From contig JAFRRW010000011.1 of NCBI GenBank assembly GCA_017427885.1, positions 248,001 through 312,000 of the forward strand: a stretch of DNA of 64,000 bases, given 5' to 3'. The position numbers and the translations under genes are program-made. Shown piece by piece: positions 1-8,157 of the stretch. This DNA is from Bacteroidales bacterium. Lineage in GTDB: Bacteria; Bacteroidota; Bacteroidia; Bacteroidales; UBA932. Within the stretch, counting starts at the first letter, position 1; every line of letters starts with the position of its first letter. Under the pieces are notes generated by a model, which worked only from the letters and a program-made list of their open reading frames with translations, was not told the origin of the DNA and made no database searches.

Positions 1-593
1 ATCACGGAATTGCCGACCTTCACCGGGATATCCAGGATAATGCCCGAAACTGTGGAACGGACAAGGGTGGAACTGGAGTTGGCGTTGCTCCTGGCCACAC
101 CGTCGCGGACAACCTCGAGGGATTCCTCCGCCGCTTTGTATTCCTCCTTCGCCTGAGCCAGGGCCTGGGAATACTTCTCATACTCCTCGGTGCTCACCAG
201 TTTCTTGTCATAGAGGGACTTCTCCCTGTCGAAGTCGGTCTGGGCCTGCTGGAGGTTGATTTTCGCCAGGCGGACGCGGCTCTCGGAGGAGGACAGCGAG
301 CCCATGTCGGGAATGACCTTCACCTTGGCTATTATCTCACCGGAAGCCACGTTTTCTCCGGCCTTCTTGTAGAGGGTTGAAATGATTCCGCTGATCTGCG
401 GCTTGATGTTCACCTCGTCCCTCGGGATGATCTTCCCCGTGATCACCGAAGTCTTGTCGATGGTCTTTACCGTCACCTCGACGTTCGTGAACCTCTCGGG
501 CTTCGGCCGGGACTTCTTGTAAAGATATACGAAAGTCCCTACGAACACCACGGCAATCAGGGCCAGGAAGAAATATCTCAATATCTTTTTCAT
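1..593 (-). CDS. Efflux transporter periplasmic adaptor (HlyD/MacA type), 3' part cut by window edge
   Basis: Membrane-fusion protein that would link the inner-membrane ABC transporter encoded just upstream to an outer-membrane TolC-like channel. The reading frame opens with ATG at 593 (MKKILRYFFLALIAVVFVGT), giving a single N-terminal membrane anchor. A biotinyl-lipoyl-like half follows (VNIKPQISGIISTLYKKAGE), then a long alpha-helical hairpin rich in Q, E, K and A (QQAQTDFDREKSLYDKKLVS onward), and then the return into the second lipoyl half (TVSGIILDIPVKVGNSV) where the window ends. About 197 codons are present; family members run to roughly 400. It follows two permease genes on the same strand with a 41-nt gap and is probably the last-but-one or last gene of a MacAB-like operon. 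The product class is clear; the exported substrate is not visible. Confidence 0.88.
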   Translation of the reverse strand, partial: MKKILRYFFLALIAVVFVGTFVYLYKKSRPKPERFTNVEVTVKTIDKTSVITGKIIPRDEVNIKPQISGIISTLYKKAGENVASGEIIAKVKVIPDMGSLSSSESRVRLAKINLQQAQTDFDREKSLYDKKLVSTEEYEKYSQALAQAKEEYKAAEESLEVVRDGVARSNANSSSTLVRSTVSGIILDIPVKVGNSV

Positions 594-634
594 ATGTATT
601 GGTTTTATTATCTGTAAAAATCCATTGTCAAACC

Positions 635-1888
635 TTATTCATCCCTCATCGCGTCCACCGGCTTTATGCTCATCGCCCTCATCGCAGGTGCCAGTCCGGC
701 AAGTACTCCCAGGACGGTCAGCACCGCAACGGCCCCGATGGCGGTCCAGAACTTTATCTGGAAGGCTGCCGTCAGCACCCCATCCTTGGTAGCGGCCAGT
801 TCGGCGCCGGAGAGGATAAGCACGGTGAACATTATCCCGAGGGCTCCGGCCGTCAGGGTCAGCACGATGCTCTCCTTGATGATCTGGCTGAGGATCATTT
901 TCGGAGTAGCCCCGATGGCCCTGCGGATGCCGATCTCCGACGTCCTCTCCTTCACGGTGACCATCATTATGTTCGACACTCCGATGGCCCCGGCGAGCAG
1001 GGTTCCAAGACCGATGAGAAGAATCATTATGTCCACACCCTTCAGGAGGTTGTCCATCATTGTGAATATGCTTTCAGAGTTCACGGTAACCGAGGCGACG
1101 TCATCGGCCGGATCGAAATAATGGCGGCGGGCGAGGATGTCATTCACCTCCTTGAACAGGGTTTTCACCCTCCAGCCTTCCTTCGCCGTGAATCCGAAGA
1201 ATTCCACCTCGTCACCCTTACCGTACAGTTTGTTGAACACCTTCAGGGGGGTGGTTATCGTCCAGTCCGGAGGGGCTCCCACGGATATGCTGCTCTCGCT
1301 GAAATCGACTCCAACCACCTGATAGAACACTCCTCCCACTTTCACGAACTCCCCGCAGGGATCTTCCCCGCCGGGGAACAGTTCCTCCCACGGCCTCTTC
1401 CCGAGCACGCATACCTTCCTCTCATCTTCCATATCCATCTGGTTCAAGGGCCTCCCGAACTTTATCTTCGGTGTCTCTATGGAATAATAGTCCATCGTTA
1501 TGCCCTTGAAATTGCCGTCGTAAGTCCTGTCTCCGTAAACGGCCACGGCCCCCCACCTCATACCCACGGGAGCGACGGCGTCCACCCCCGGCACCTGAGC
1601 CTTGATGGCGTCGATGTCGCTTAAGTCCATCTTCCACTCCCTGCCCCTCTGGAAACCCTTATAGGGACGTGACGTCTGGGTTGGAATATAGAAACCGGAA
1701 TTCGATGCGAATCCCTTGAAATTATTCAGCAACAGGTCTTTCAGTCCCTGCGATCCTCCTGTGAGGGCAAGGAGCATGAACACTCCCCAGAATATTCCGA
1801 AGCCGGTGAGAAGGGTACGGCTGCGGTTCCTGGACAAGGTGTCCAGGATTTCCTTGAAGCGGTCTATGTCGAAAAACGTCTTCATCAC
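635..1888 (-). CDS. ABC transporter permease, MacB/FtsX type (second permease)
   Basis: 417-residue inner-membrane permease. It has the MacB fold: one N-terminal membrane helix at about residues 28-46 (GFGIFWGVFMLLAL), a large periplasmic domain (about 48-275), and three C-terminal helices of the FtsX domain starting near residue 285. The coupling motif after the first of these helices is classic for the family (VKERTSEIGIRRAIGAT). Its start codon overlaps the stop of the upstream permease by four bases (ATGA), so the two are translationally coupled and likely form a heterodimer served by the single ATPase. Such systems export lipids, peptides or antimicrobial compounds, or transmit mechanical force to periplasmic partners; which applies here cannot be told. 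Confidence 0.9.
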   Translation of the reverse strand: MMKTFFDIDRFKEILDTLSRNRSRTLLTGFGIFWGVFMLLALTGGSQGLKDLLLNNFKGFASNSGFYIPTQTSRPYKGFQRGREWKMDLSDIDAIKAQVPGVDAVAPVGMRWGAVAVYGDRTYDGNFKGITMDYYSIETPKIKFGRPLNQMDMEDERKVCVLGKRPWEELFPGGEDPCGEFVKVGGVFYQVVGVDFSESSISVGAPPDWTITTPLKVFNKLYGKGDEVEFFGFTAKEGWRVKTLFKEVNDILARRHYFDPADDVASVTVNSESIFTMMDNLLKGVDIMILLIGLGTLLAGAIGVSNIMMVTVKERTSEIGIRRAIGATPKMILSQIIKESIVLTLTAGALGIMFTVLILSGAELAATKDGVLTAAFQIKFWTAIGAVAVLTVLGVLAGLAPAMRAMSIKPVDAMRDE

Positions 1889-3150
1889 TCCGCCCTCAAC
1901 GCTTCAATGGGTTTGACTTTGGAAGCCTTCACCGCCGGCATCAGTCCGGCTATAGTCCCGGCTATGATAAGCACGACCGTCGCCTCTATGGCCACGTCGA
2001 TTCCCACGGTAGGGTCCTTGAACATATACATCTTCATAAAGCCTATATCCACCGCCTTGCTTCCGATGGTGCTGTCCATTACCTGGTTGGCAATCAGGCC
2101 CATCAGCATTCCGATGTATCCGAAGAAAGCCGTGATCGTCACGCTTTCAACTATGATGAGTTTAAGTATCGACCAGGGACGTGCGCCCAGGGCCTTCCGG
2201 ATTCCGAATTCGTGCGTCCTCTCCTTGACCGAGATCAGCATTATGTTCGAGACTCCCACTATTCCGCTCATCAAGGTGAAGAGGCCTATGATCCACAGGG
2301 CTATCCGGATGTAAGTTATGGCCTTGGAGGTCTGCATCTCAGAGGTCAGGCGGTTCCAGATGTAACTGGTTGATTTATCATCCGGGGAAGCGAGATGGGC
2401 CTCGTTGATGGCTTTCTTGATCCTGTCTTCGAAGACTACGTTCTCCTTTTCCGTCTTAAGTCCGTGGAAGGTGAACTTTATCTGGTCAAGGGAATCGTCC
2501 CCGTTCTTGAGGACGTTCATGAAGGCCCAGGGAATGTAACAGGTGCTGTCATATTCCCCTTCCGAGTCCTTGAAGATTCCAACCACCTTGAACACCAGGC
2601 CTCTCATCGTCACCTCCCTGCCTATTATCTTTCCGGTGTCCTCGTCGCCTCCGAGAAGGATCGACGCCGTGCGGTTGCCTACCACCATCACCTTCCTGGC
2701 ACCTTCCTCATCCGGAAGATTCACGAACCGTCCCTTGATTATCTTTATCTTCTCTATGTCCTCAAGTACGGGGGAGGCCCCGACCAGACGCACGGAAATG
2801 CTTTCCCTGCCAAGGGCTATGGTGTCGCTGACGCTCACCTGGGGAGTCACATCGTCGATGATTTCCTTGAAGGCCGGAGCCTCGAGGAGGTTTATGTCCC
2901 TCTTGTCGAACCTGATCCGGGTACCGGTTTTCAGGCCGTTGTAAGGGATGCTCATCGAGCCGGGATAAACGGCCATAGAGTTGGTCATCACGTCGCCGCT
3001 GCTGTCCAGGAGTGCATTGAGAAGACCGTTTCCGGCTCCGAGCAGGGCGATGAGCATGAACACGCCCCAGGCCACGGCAAAGCCGGTCAGGGATGTGCGC
3101 AGCTTGTTGTGCCCAAGCGTACTCCGAAGTTCGTCGAAAAGGTCTTTCAT
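1885..3150 (-). CDS. ABC transporter permease, MacB/FtsX type (first permease)
   Basis: 421-residue permease with the same architecture as its downstream neighbour: membrane helix near residues 20-42 (SLTGFAVAWGVFMLIALLGA), a periplasmic MacB core of about 230 residues, then three helices with the motif VKERTHEFGIRKALGARPWS between helices 2 and 3. The C-terminus reads PAVKASKVKPIEALRAE, the usual ending of this family. The two permeases are clearly paralogous but far from identical, consistent with an obligate heterodimer. It lies downstream of the ATPase gene but is separated from it by a structured 114-bp inverted-repeat cassette, unlike the other junctions in this operon, which overlap or nearly do. 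Confidence 0.9.
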   Translation of the reverse strand: MKDLFDELRSTLGHNKLRTSLTGFAVAWGVFMLIALLGAGNGLLNALLDSSGDVMTNSMAVYPGSMSIPYNGLKTGTRIRFDKRDINLLEAPAFKEIIDDVTPQVSVSDTIALGRESISVRLVGASPVLEDIEKIKIIKGRFVNLPDEEGARKVMVVGNRTASILLGGDEDTGKIIGREVTMRGLVFKVVGIFKDSEGEYDSTCYIPWAFMNVLKNGDDSLDQIKFTFHGLKTEKENVVFEDRIKKAINEAHLASPDDKSTSYIWNRLTSEMQTSKAITYIRIALWIIGLFTLMSGIVGVSNIMLISVKERTHEFGIRKALGARPWSILKLIIVESVTITAFFGYIGMLMGLIANQVMDSTIGSKAVDIGFMKMYMFKDPTVGIDVAIEATVVLIIAGTIAGLMPAVKASKVKPIEALRAE

Positions 3151-3165
3151 CTATCTTTCTTCCTT

Positions 3166-3279
3166 GAAATGACCCGTATGGTTTTCAGTGACTCTGCCAC
3201 CCTCGGCAAGATAAGAGGGAGGGGCCCTTCAGGGAGGGGCCGCGAAGCGGCGTCATCTGAAAACCATACGGGCCATTTC
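3166..3279. repeat. 114-bp inverted-repeat cassette between ATPase and permease genes
   Basis: Two 23-bp arms (3166-3188 and 3257-3279) are inverted copies with one mismatch; each carries the core CCCGTATGGTTTTCAG or its complement. The interior is GC-rich and holds further small hairpins, for example GCCGC-TTC-GCGGC near 3239-3254. The cassette fills almost the whole gap between the permease start and the ATPase stop, so it would be transcribed as part of the operon mRNA and could fold into a long stem. It resembles a MITE or an intercistronic stability/attenuation element. No coding capacity is seen. Confidence 0.75.
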
Positions 3280-3291
3280 TAAAAACAATAT

Positions 3292-4014
3292 CTATTTAAT
3301 AAGGTCGCCTGAACCGAAACGGGCGGCATTGTGGTCACGGTTCTGTTCGATGGAGCCGATGACTCCGTCGCTGATGTGGATTATCCTGTCGGCCGCGTTC
3401 GCAACGCCGCTCTCGTGGGTGACCACGATGATCGTCATCTTGTCTTCGCGGTTCAGTTCCCCGAGAAGGTCCATTATCTCAACGGAAGTCTTCGAATCAA
3501 GGGCTCCCGTAGGCTCGTCGGCGAGGATGATGTCTGGATGGGTGACGAGGGCCCTGGCTATGGCTACCCTCTGCTTCTGGCCTCCCGACATTTCGTTCGG
3601 GAAATGGTTGGCCCAAGGAGCAAGGCCCATCCGGTCGAGGTATTCCATCGCCATCTGATGCCTCTTCCTTCGGCCGATTCCCTGATAGAAAAGCGGAAGC
3701 TCCACATTCTCGACGGCCGTCTTGAAACCGATCAGGTTATACGACTGGAAGATGAAACCTATCATCCTGTTCCGGTAGTCAGCGGCCTGCTTTTCGCTCA
3801 GGTCCTTGATGAGACGGCCGTCCAGCCAGTATTCGCCGCTGTCGTAGTTGTCAAGGATACCGATGATATTCAAAAGGGTGGACTTCCCCGATCCCGACGC
3901 CCCCATTATGGAAACGAACTCCCCTCTCCCGATGGAGAGGTTGATGCCCTTCAGGACGTGCAGGGGCTGGGCCCCGAAATAAGTCTTGTTTATGTCTTTA
4001 AGCTCCAACAACAT
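3292..4014 (-). CDS. ABC transporter ATP-binding protein (MacB/LolD family)
   Basis: About 240-residue ATPase that energises the two downstream permeases. All nucleotide-binding motifs are present in order: Walker A GASGSGKST (about residue 38), Q-loop in FIFQSYNL, signature MSGGQKQR, Walker B IILADEPTGALD, and the H-loop in VVTHE. The LolD/MacB subgroup is indicated by the NLIGFKTAVENVELPLFYQG region. The frame could begin at GTG 4017 or the adjacent ATG 4014; I take the ATG. It is the first gene of the operon ATPase-permease-permease-adaptor. Confidence 0.93.
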   Translation of the reverse strand: MLLELKDINKTYFGAQPLHVLKGINLSIGRGEFVSIMGASGSGKSTLLNIIGILDNYDSGEYWLDGRLIKDLSEKQAADYRNRMIGFIFQSYNLIGFKTAVENVELPLFYQGIGRRKRHQMAMEYLDRMGLAPWANHFPNEMSGGQKQRVAIARALVTHPDIILADEPTGALDSKTSVEIMDLLGELNREDKMTIIVVTHESGVANAADRIIHISDGVIGSIEQNRDHNAARFGSGDLIK

Positions 4015-4214
4015 CACATATTGACTCTATTTATAGGTATATACACCCTTCTTCCTCTCTTTCCATCAAACCGTATTGGTGTATGAGTTTATTAATACAC
4101 TGCAAAAATATATTATCGATTTCACATATGCAACACTTCTGCAAAAATTTTTCCATAAATACGGTAAAAATCATTTTTTCGGAATGAAAAACGATTTTGG
4201 CACGATAATGGTAT

Positions 4215-4311
4215 TATGTCCTTTCGGACAAAACACACATAAGCTGATATTGATTTAGTTAGTTAGAATTGCAACGGGGCCTGTCGGGAAGACACGCCCC
4301 GTTTTCTATTT
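4215..4311 (+). ncRNA. Possible small RNA (or leader transcript) ending in a strong terminator
   Basis: The gap 4015-4326 contains no convincing protein gene, but it has the makings of a short plus-strand transcript. A partial sigma-54-like element TGGCACG-N4-TGGTA lies at 4198-4213: its -24 half is perfect, but its -12 half has GT where GC is expected. A small hairpin GTCC-TTTC-GGAC follows, and the stretch ends in a clean intrinsic terminator at 4273-4311 whose U-tract points along the plus strand. No plus-strand gene follows (atpG is convergent), so a transcript of about 80-95 nt is the simplest reading. The promoter call is weak. Confidence 0.3.
4273..4311 (+). terminator. Intrinsic terminator between atpG and the ABC operon
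   Basis: An 8-bp stem AACGGGGC/GCCCCGTT (4273-4280 and 4296-4303) is extended by an inner TGTC/GACA pair across a single mismatch, followed by TTTTCTATTT on the plus strand. Read on the minus strand it lies about 25 nt past the atpG stop, so it may also end the ATP synthase transcript, although the U-tract is poor in that direction. Confidence 0.75.
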
Positions 4312-4326
4312 GTATGCGTTACCTTC

Positions 4327-5181
4327 CTATTCCTGGCGGCCGCCGGCGATGTCGAGGATTTCGCCGGTGATTTTCTGCTGGCGGGACTTGTTGTATTCCA
4401 GGGTCAGGTCCTCGAGGATTTCGTTGCCGTTGTCGGTGGCGGTCTGCATCGCCACGGTACGGGCGGCGTGTTCGGCCGCGGCAGTGTCCAGAAGTACGGT
4501 GAAGACTTTCAGGCGGAGGTAATTGGGGAGAAGGGATAGCAGCAGCTCTTCCCTGGAAGGCTCCACTATATATTCCACCTCTTCTCCCGCGGTTTCTTCA
4601 AAGGACAGAGGAAGCCAGGCCTCGTGCAAGGAGGGCTGGGACGCAGTGGATTGGAAATGGTTGTATACAAGCTCCACCCTGTCATATTTCCCTTCGGTGA
4701 ATGCCTCCATAATCTCAGATGCCAGGGCCGAAGCCCCTTCGAAGGCCGGATGTTCGGAAAGTGAAGACCAATCCCCAGGGGAAGGATAACCCTCTTTCTT
4801 CATCGCATCGGCCATCTTCCTCCCTACTGAATAAACGGTAATCCCTACACCCTTGTCCTTATATTCCTTTATGACCTTGCGTGCTAGGCGGATTGCATTG
4901 GAGTTGAAACTGCCGCAGAGGGAAGTGTTGGAGGCGAAGGCGATGAGGGCCACGTTCCTGACCTCCCTTTCCTCGGCGTAGGGACTGCCGGAGACGGACA
5001 CCCCTTCTCCCCTGAGGCCTTCCAGGATATGGTTAAGCCTGGTCTGATAAGGCAGCATGCCTCCTATCGCATTCTGCGCCTTGTGCAACTTCGCCGAGGC
5101 GACCATTTTCATGGCCGTCGTAATCTTCAGGGTGTTGCGGACCGAATTGATCCTGCCCTTTATTTCCTTCAGCGAAGGCAT
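4327..5181 (-). CDS. atpG: F0F1 ATP synthase subunit gamma
   Basis: 284-residue central rotor shaft of the F1 sector. The N-terminal helix begins MPSLKEIKGRINSVRNTLKITTAMKMV-type, the hallmark of gamma (KITTAMKMVASAKLHKA), and the C-terminal helix has the matching AMQTATDNGNEILEDLTL segment that packs against it inside the alpha3beta3 ring. It is the last gene of the operon, six bases after atpA. Length and both signature helices are normal. It couples rotation of the c-ring to catalysis in the beta subunits. Confidence 0.96.
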   Translation of the reverse strand: MPSLKEIKGRINSVRNTLKITTAMKMVASAKLHKAQNAIGGMLPYQTRLNHILEGLRGEGVSVSGSPYAEEREVRNVALIAFASNTSLCGSFNSNAIRLARKVIKEYKDKGVGITVYSVGRKMADAMKKEGYPSPGDWSSLSEHPAFEGASALASEIMEAFTEGKYDRVELVYNHFQSTASQPSLHEAWLPLSFEETAGEEVEYIVEPSREELLLSLLPNYLRLKVFTVLLDTAAAEHAARTVAMQTATDNGNEILEDLTLEYNKSRQQKITGEILDIAGGRQE

Positions 5182-5187
5182 CCTCCC

Positions 5188-6783
5188 TTATTGTTTTCCC
5201 TTTTTGTAATTGCGTGCGACCGATGCCGCCACTTCCTTGATTATCTTCTCAACCTTCTCGTCAAGACGGCCGCTCTCAAGGACGTCGAGCACGTCCTCCT
5301 GATGGGAGGCGCGCATCCTGTCGAGGAACTCGTCCTGGAACTCCCGGACCCTTTCGATGGGCACATCCTTCATAAGGTAACGGGTGCCGCAGTAGAGAAC
5401 GGCCACCTGCTCGCCCACCGGCATCGGGCTGTACTGGGCCTGGATCAGGAGCTGGTTGTTCTTACGGCCTTTGTCGAGAGTGCGTATGGTAACGGGATCC
5501 ATATCGGAGGAGAACTTGGAGAAGGCCTCCAGCTCGTTGTACTGGGCCTGGTCTATCTTGAGTGTGCCGGCCACCGCCTTCATGCTCTTGACCTGGGCGT
5601 TGCCGCCAACCCTGGACACCGATATACCAACGTTCACCGCAGGACGGAAACCCTGGTTGAAAAGACTCGTATCCAAATATATCTGACCGTCGGTGATGGA
5701 AATCACGTTTGTGGGGATATAGGCGGAGACGTCTCCGGCCTGGGTCTCGATGATGGGGAGGGCGGTGAGGGAACCTCCCGCCTTCACCTTGCCCCTGAGG
5801 GACTCGGGAAGGTCGTTCATGCTCTCGGCCACCTCCTGCTGGGAAGTTATCTTGGCCGATCTCTCCAACAGCCTGGAATGGAGATAGAAGACGTCGCCGG
5901 GATAGGCTTCACGGCCGGAGGGGCGCTTGAGGATCAGGGACACCTCTCTGTAGGCGACGGCCTGCTTGGAAAGGTCGTCGAAGACGACGAGGGCGGGACG
6001 GCCGGTATCGCGGAAATACTCCCCGATGGCAGCGCCGGAGAAAGGGGCGAAATACTGAAGGGCGGCGGGGTCGGCGGCAGTAGCCGCAACCACGGTCGTA
6101 TAGTCCATGGCACCTTTGGCGCGGAGGGTGTCCACCAGGTTCGCCACAGTAGATCCCTTCTGTCCCACCGCCACATAAATGCAATATACCGGCTTACCCT
6201 TGAGGTATTCGGACCTCTGGTTGATGATGGTGTCGATGGCTATGGCCGTCTTTCCGGTCTGGCGGTCTCCGATGATGAGCTCCCTCTGGCCTCGGCCTAT
6301 GGGAATCATCGCGTCAATCGACTTGAGTCCGGTCTGGAGCGGTTCGTTCACCGGCTGACGGTAGATGACACCGGGAGCCTTCCTTTCAAGGGGCATCTCC
6401 ACGAGGTCCCCCTTGATGTCTCCCAGACCGTCGATGGGGTTCCCGAGGGGATCCACCACCCTGCCGACGATGGACTCGCCCACCCTGATGGAGGCGATGC
6501 GTCCCGTCCTGCGGACGCTCATCCCTTCCTTCACCTGGTCTGTGGGACCGAGAAGTACGGCTCCCACGTTGTCCTGCTCGAGGTTCATGATGACGGCCGT
6601 GACCCCGCTCTCCGTTTCCAGAAGTTCTCCGGCCTCGGCCTTTCCCAGGCCGTAGATGCGGATCACTCCGTCGCTGACCTGAAGGACCTTGCCAATCTCC
6701 TCGAATTTAAGGGAGACGTCAATGTCCCTCAACTGGGAGAGAAGCACCTGGGAGATTTCACTTGGTTTAATTGTCTGCGCCAT
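5188..6783 (-). CDS. atpA: F0F1 ATP synthase subunit alpha
   Basis: 531-residue non-catalytic nucleotide-binding subunit of F1. The beta-barrel N-terminal domain contains [20 protein letters not shown]. The P-loop is GDRQTGKT, and the family signature [14 protein letters not shown] appears near residue 365. The C-terminal region is the expected helical domain ending [15 protein letters not shown]. It follows atpH with a three-base gap. Nothing unusual is seen. Confidence 0.97.
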   Translation of the reverse strand: MAQTIKPSEISQVLLSQLRDIDVSLKFEEIGKVLQVSDGVIRIYGLGKAEAGELLETESGVTAVIMNLEQDNVGAVLLGPTDQVKEGMSVRRTGRIASIRVGESIVGRVVDPLGNPIDGLGDIKGDLVEMPLERKAPGVIYRQPVNEPLQTGLKSIDAMIPIGRGQRELIIGDRQTGKTAIAIDTIINQRSEYLKGKPVYCIYVAVGQKGSTVANLVDTLRAKGAMDYTTVVAATAADPAALQYFAPFSGAAIGEYFRDTGRPALVVFDDLSKQAVAYREVSLILKRPSGREAYPGDVFYLHSRLLERSAKITSQQEVAESMNDLPESLRGKVKAGGSLTALPIIETQAGDVSAYIPTNVISITDGQIYLDTSLFNQGFRPAVNVGISVSRVGGNAQVKSMKAVAGTLKIDQAQYNELEAFSKFSSDMDPVTIRTLDKGRKNNQLLIQAQYSPMPVGEQVAVLYCGTRYLMKDVPIERVREFQDEFLDRMRASHQEDVLDVLESGRLDEKVEKIIKEVAASVARNYKKGKQ

Positions 6784-6786
6784 ATT

Positions 6787-7344
6787 CTAAACTACCCTTC
6801 TGTTTTTCTCTATGAACTGATGCCTTATGGTCTCGATCTGCCGGGCCACGCTTGCATCCACCATATAATCGTCTATCTCGAAGATGAAACCTCCTATCAG
6901 TCCGGGCCTCACCTCGGTTTCCACGATTATGTCGTCGCCGGTCACCCGGCTCATAAGGTTCACCAGGGAGTCCCTGAGCCCTTCCGATTCCACCGCCGTG
7001 ATGAGCCTGCACATCCGGATGCCCCTGGACCTGTAGTACTTCGTGAGATAATCCTGGAAAATGAGCCTGAGTTCCGGTTCGCGGCCGTTGTGGATGACCT
7101 GGCGGAGAAACCTGTCCAGTTCCGGACAGAGTTCCTCTCCTCCCAAGGCCGCGGAGAACAGGGATATCTTCGTCTCTATGGGGACGGCCACCGGATCCTC
7201 CAGGGCTCTCTGGAGTTCAGGCACGCCGGACAGAGCCCGCACCAGCACGGGAACCTGGGCCGCAACGGCTTCGCTGTTCCCCGTGCCCTCGGTATACTCG
7301 AAAAGGGCCTTGGCGTAGCGTGACGATATGATTCCGGTGTTCAT
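6787..7344 (-). CDS. atpH: F0F1 ATP synthase subunit delta
   Basis: 185-residue peripheral-stalk subunit that ties the top of alpha3beta3 to the b subunits. It starts MNTGIISSRYAKALFEYTEG, the typical SRYAKALF opening of delta/OSCP, and ends in the conserved LIGGFIFEIDDYMVDASVAR beta-hairpin region. It lies between atpF (six-base gap) and atpA. The length is normal for Bacteroidales. Confidence 0.94.
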   Translation of the reverse strand: MNTGIISSRYAKALFEYTEGTGNSEAVAAQVPVLVRALSGVPELQRALEDPVAVPIETKISLFSAALGGEELCPELDRFLRQVIHNGREPELRLIFQDYLTKYYRSRGIRMCRLITAVESEGLRDSLVNLMSRVTGDDIIVETEVRPGLIGGFIFEIDDYMVDASVARQIETIRHQFIEKNRRVV

Positions 7345-7350
7345 CCTATC

Positions 7351-7866
7351 CTAGTTTCTCACTCCGGAAGGAAGGTTGGAAGCTATCTCTCCAGCCATCT
7401 TTTCCGCCAGACGGATCTGCTCCTCCTGGGAGGACAGCCGTTCCCTGACCACTTTCTCGGCCACCTCCACGGAAAGCTCCGCCACCTGGCGGCGTATGTC
7501 ACGGATGGCGCTCTCCTTCTCGGCCTCGATCTCGGTCCTGGCCTTCTTGATGATGATCGCCGCCTGCTCACGCGCCTCTTCCTTCGCCTGGGCTATCATC
7601 CGGTCCTTCGTATCGACGGCTTCCTTGATCAGCCTTGCCTGTTCCTTCCTGGTCTCCTCGATTAGTCTGGCCTGCTCCTCGGACAGGGACCTCACCTTTT
7701 CCTGTGCCTCACGGGCGAGTCGCAGGGAGGTATTGATATGCTCGCTCCTCTTCTCCACCATCCTGGTAATCACAGGGAAACCGTATTTGGCAAGGATGAA
7801 GAAGACGATGCCGAAGATTATGACCATCCAGAGCAGGAGGCCGGTGTCAGGGGTGACAAGAAACAT
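7351..7866 (-). CDS. atpF: F0F1 ATP synthase subunit b
   Basis: 171-residue stator subunit. A single N-terminal membrane helix (LLLWMVIIFGIVFFILAKYG, about residues 9-28) is followed by a long charged coiled coil rich in E, K, R and A, as expected for the b dimer. The gene is 12 bases downstream of atpE and six upstream of atpH. No sign of a second b-type subunit. Confidence 0.94.
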   Translation of the reverse strand: MFLVTPDTGLLLWMVIIFGIVFFILAKYGFPVITRMVEKRSEHINTSLRLAREAQEKVRSLSEEQARLIEETRKEQARLIKEAVDTKDRMIAQAKEEAREQAAIIIKKARTEIEAEKESAIRDIRRQVAELSVEVAEKVVRERLSSQEEQIRLAEKMAGEIASNLPSGVRN

Positions 7867-7878
7867 TGTCCGTGAAGT

Positions 7879-8136
7879 TTAATGGACGACTATTGCCAGC
7901 AGGCAGACGATGATGGCGAACAGGGCCGCACCTTCGATCATACCGGCGACGATTATCATGCTTGAACGGATGTTGCCGGCGGATTCCGGCTGGCGGGCGA
8001 TGGCCTCCATCGAAGAAGAGCCGATCTTGCCGATTCCATATCCTGCCGCAAAGGCCGCGAAGGAAGCTCCTATGGCTGCTCCCACCTTGCCCAAAGCCGC
8101 TCCGGCGACTGCCTGAAGAATGATTGTAAGTAACAT
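7879..8136 (-). CDS. atpE: F0F1 ATP synthase subunit c
   Basis: 85-residue proteolipid forming the rotor ring. Two membrane helices flank a polar loop (ARQPESAGNIRSSMI). The ion-binding carboxylate is the Glu in GMIEGAALFAIIVC of helix 2. It is followed by Gly rather than the Ser/Thr, and helix 1 lacks the Gln, that mark Na+-type c subunits, so proton coupling is the more likely reading. It sits in the standard position between atpB and atpF. Confidence 0.95.
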   Translation of the reverse strand: MLLTIILQAVAGAALGKVGAAIGASFAAFAAGYGIGKIGSSSMEAIARQPESAGNIRSSMIIVAGMIEGAALFAIIVCLLAIVVH

Positions 8137-8157
8137 GGTTCTATGGTTTTAAATTGT

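Noticed and set aside
4198..4213. A full sigma-54 promoter
   Set aside because: The -12 half reads TGGTA instead of TTGCA, losing the GC pair, so it is only reported as a weak half-site.
4076..4258. A 60-codon plus-strand frame in the gap before the ATP synthase operon
   Set aside because: Composition is that of AT-rich intergenic DNA, there is no plausible ribosome site, and it overlaps the putative promoter of the small RNA.
5029..7323. A 764-codon open frame on the plus strand opposite atpA and atpH
   Set aside because: It covers conserved ATP synthase genes in the other direction and shows no family resemblance; low-complexity His/Gly/Asp-rich translation typical of an antisense shadow.
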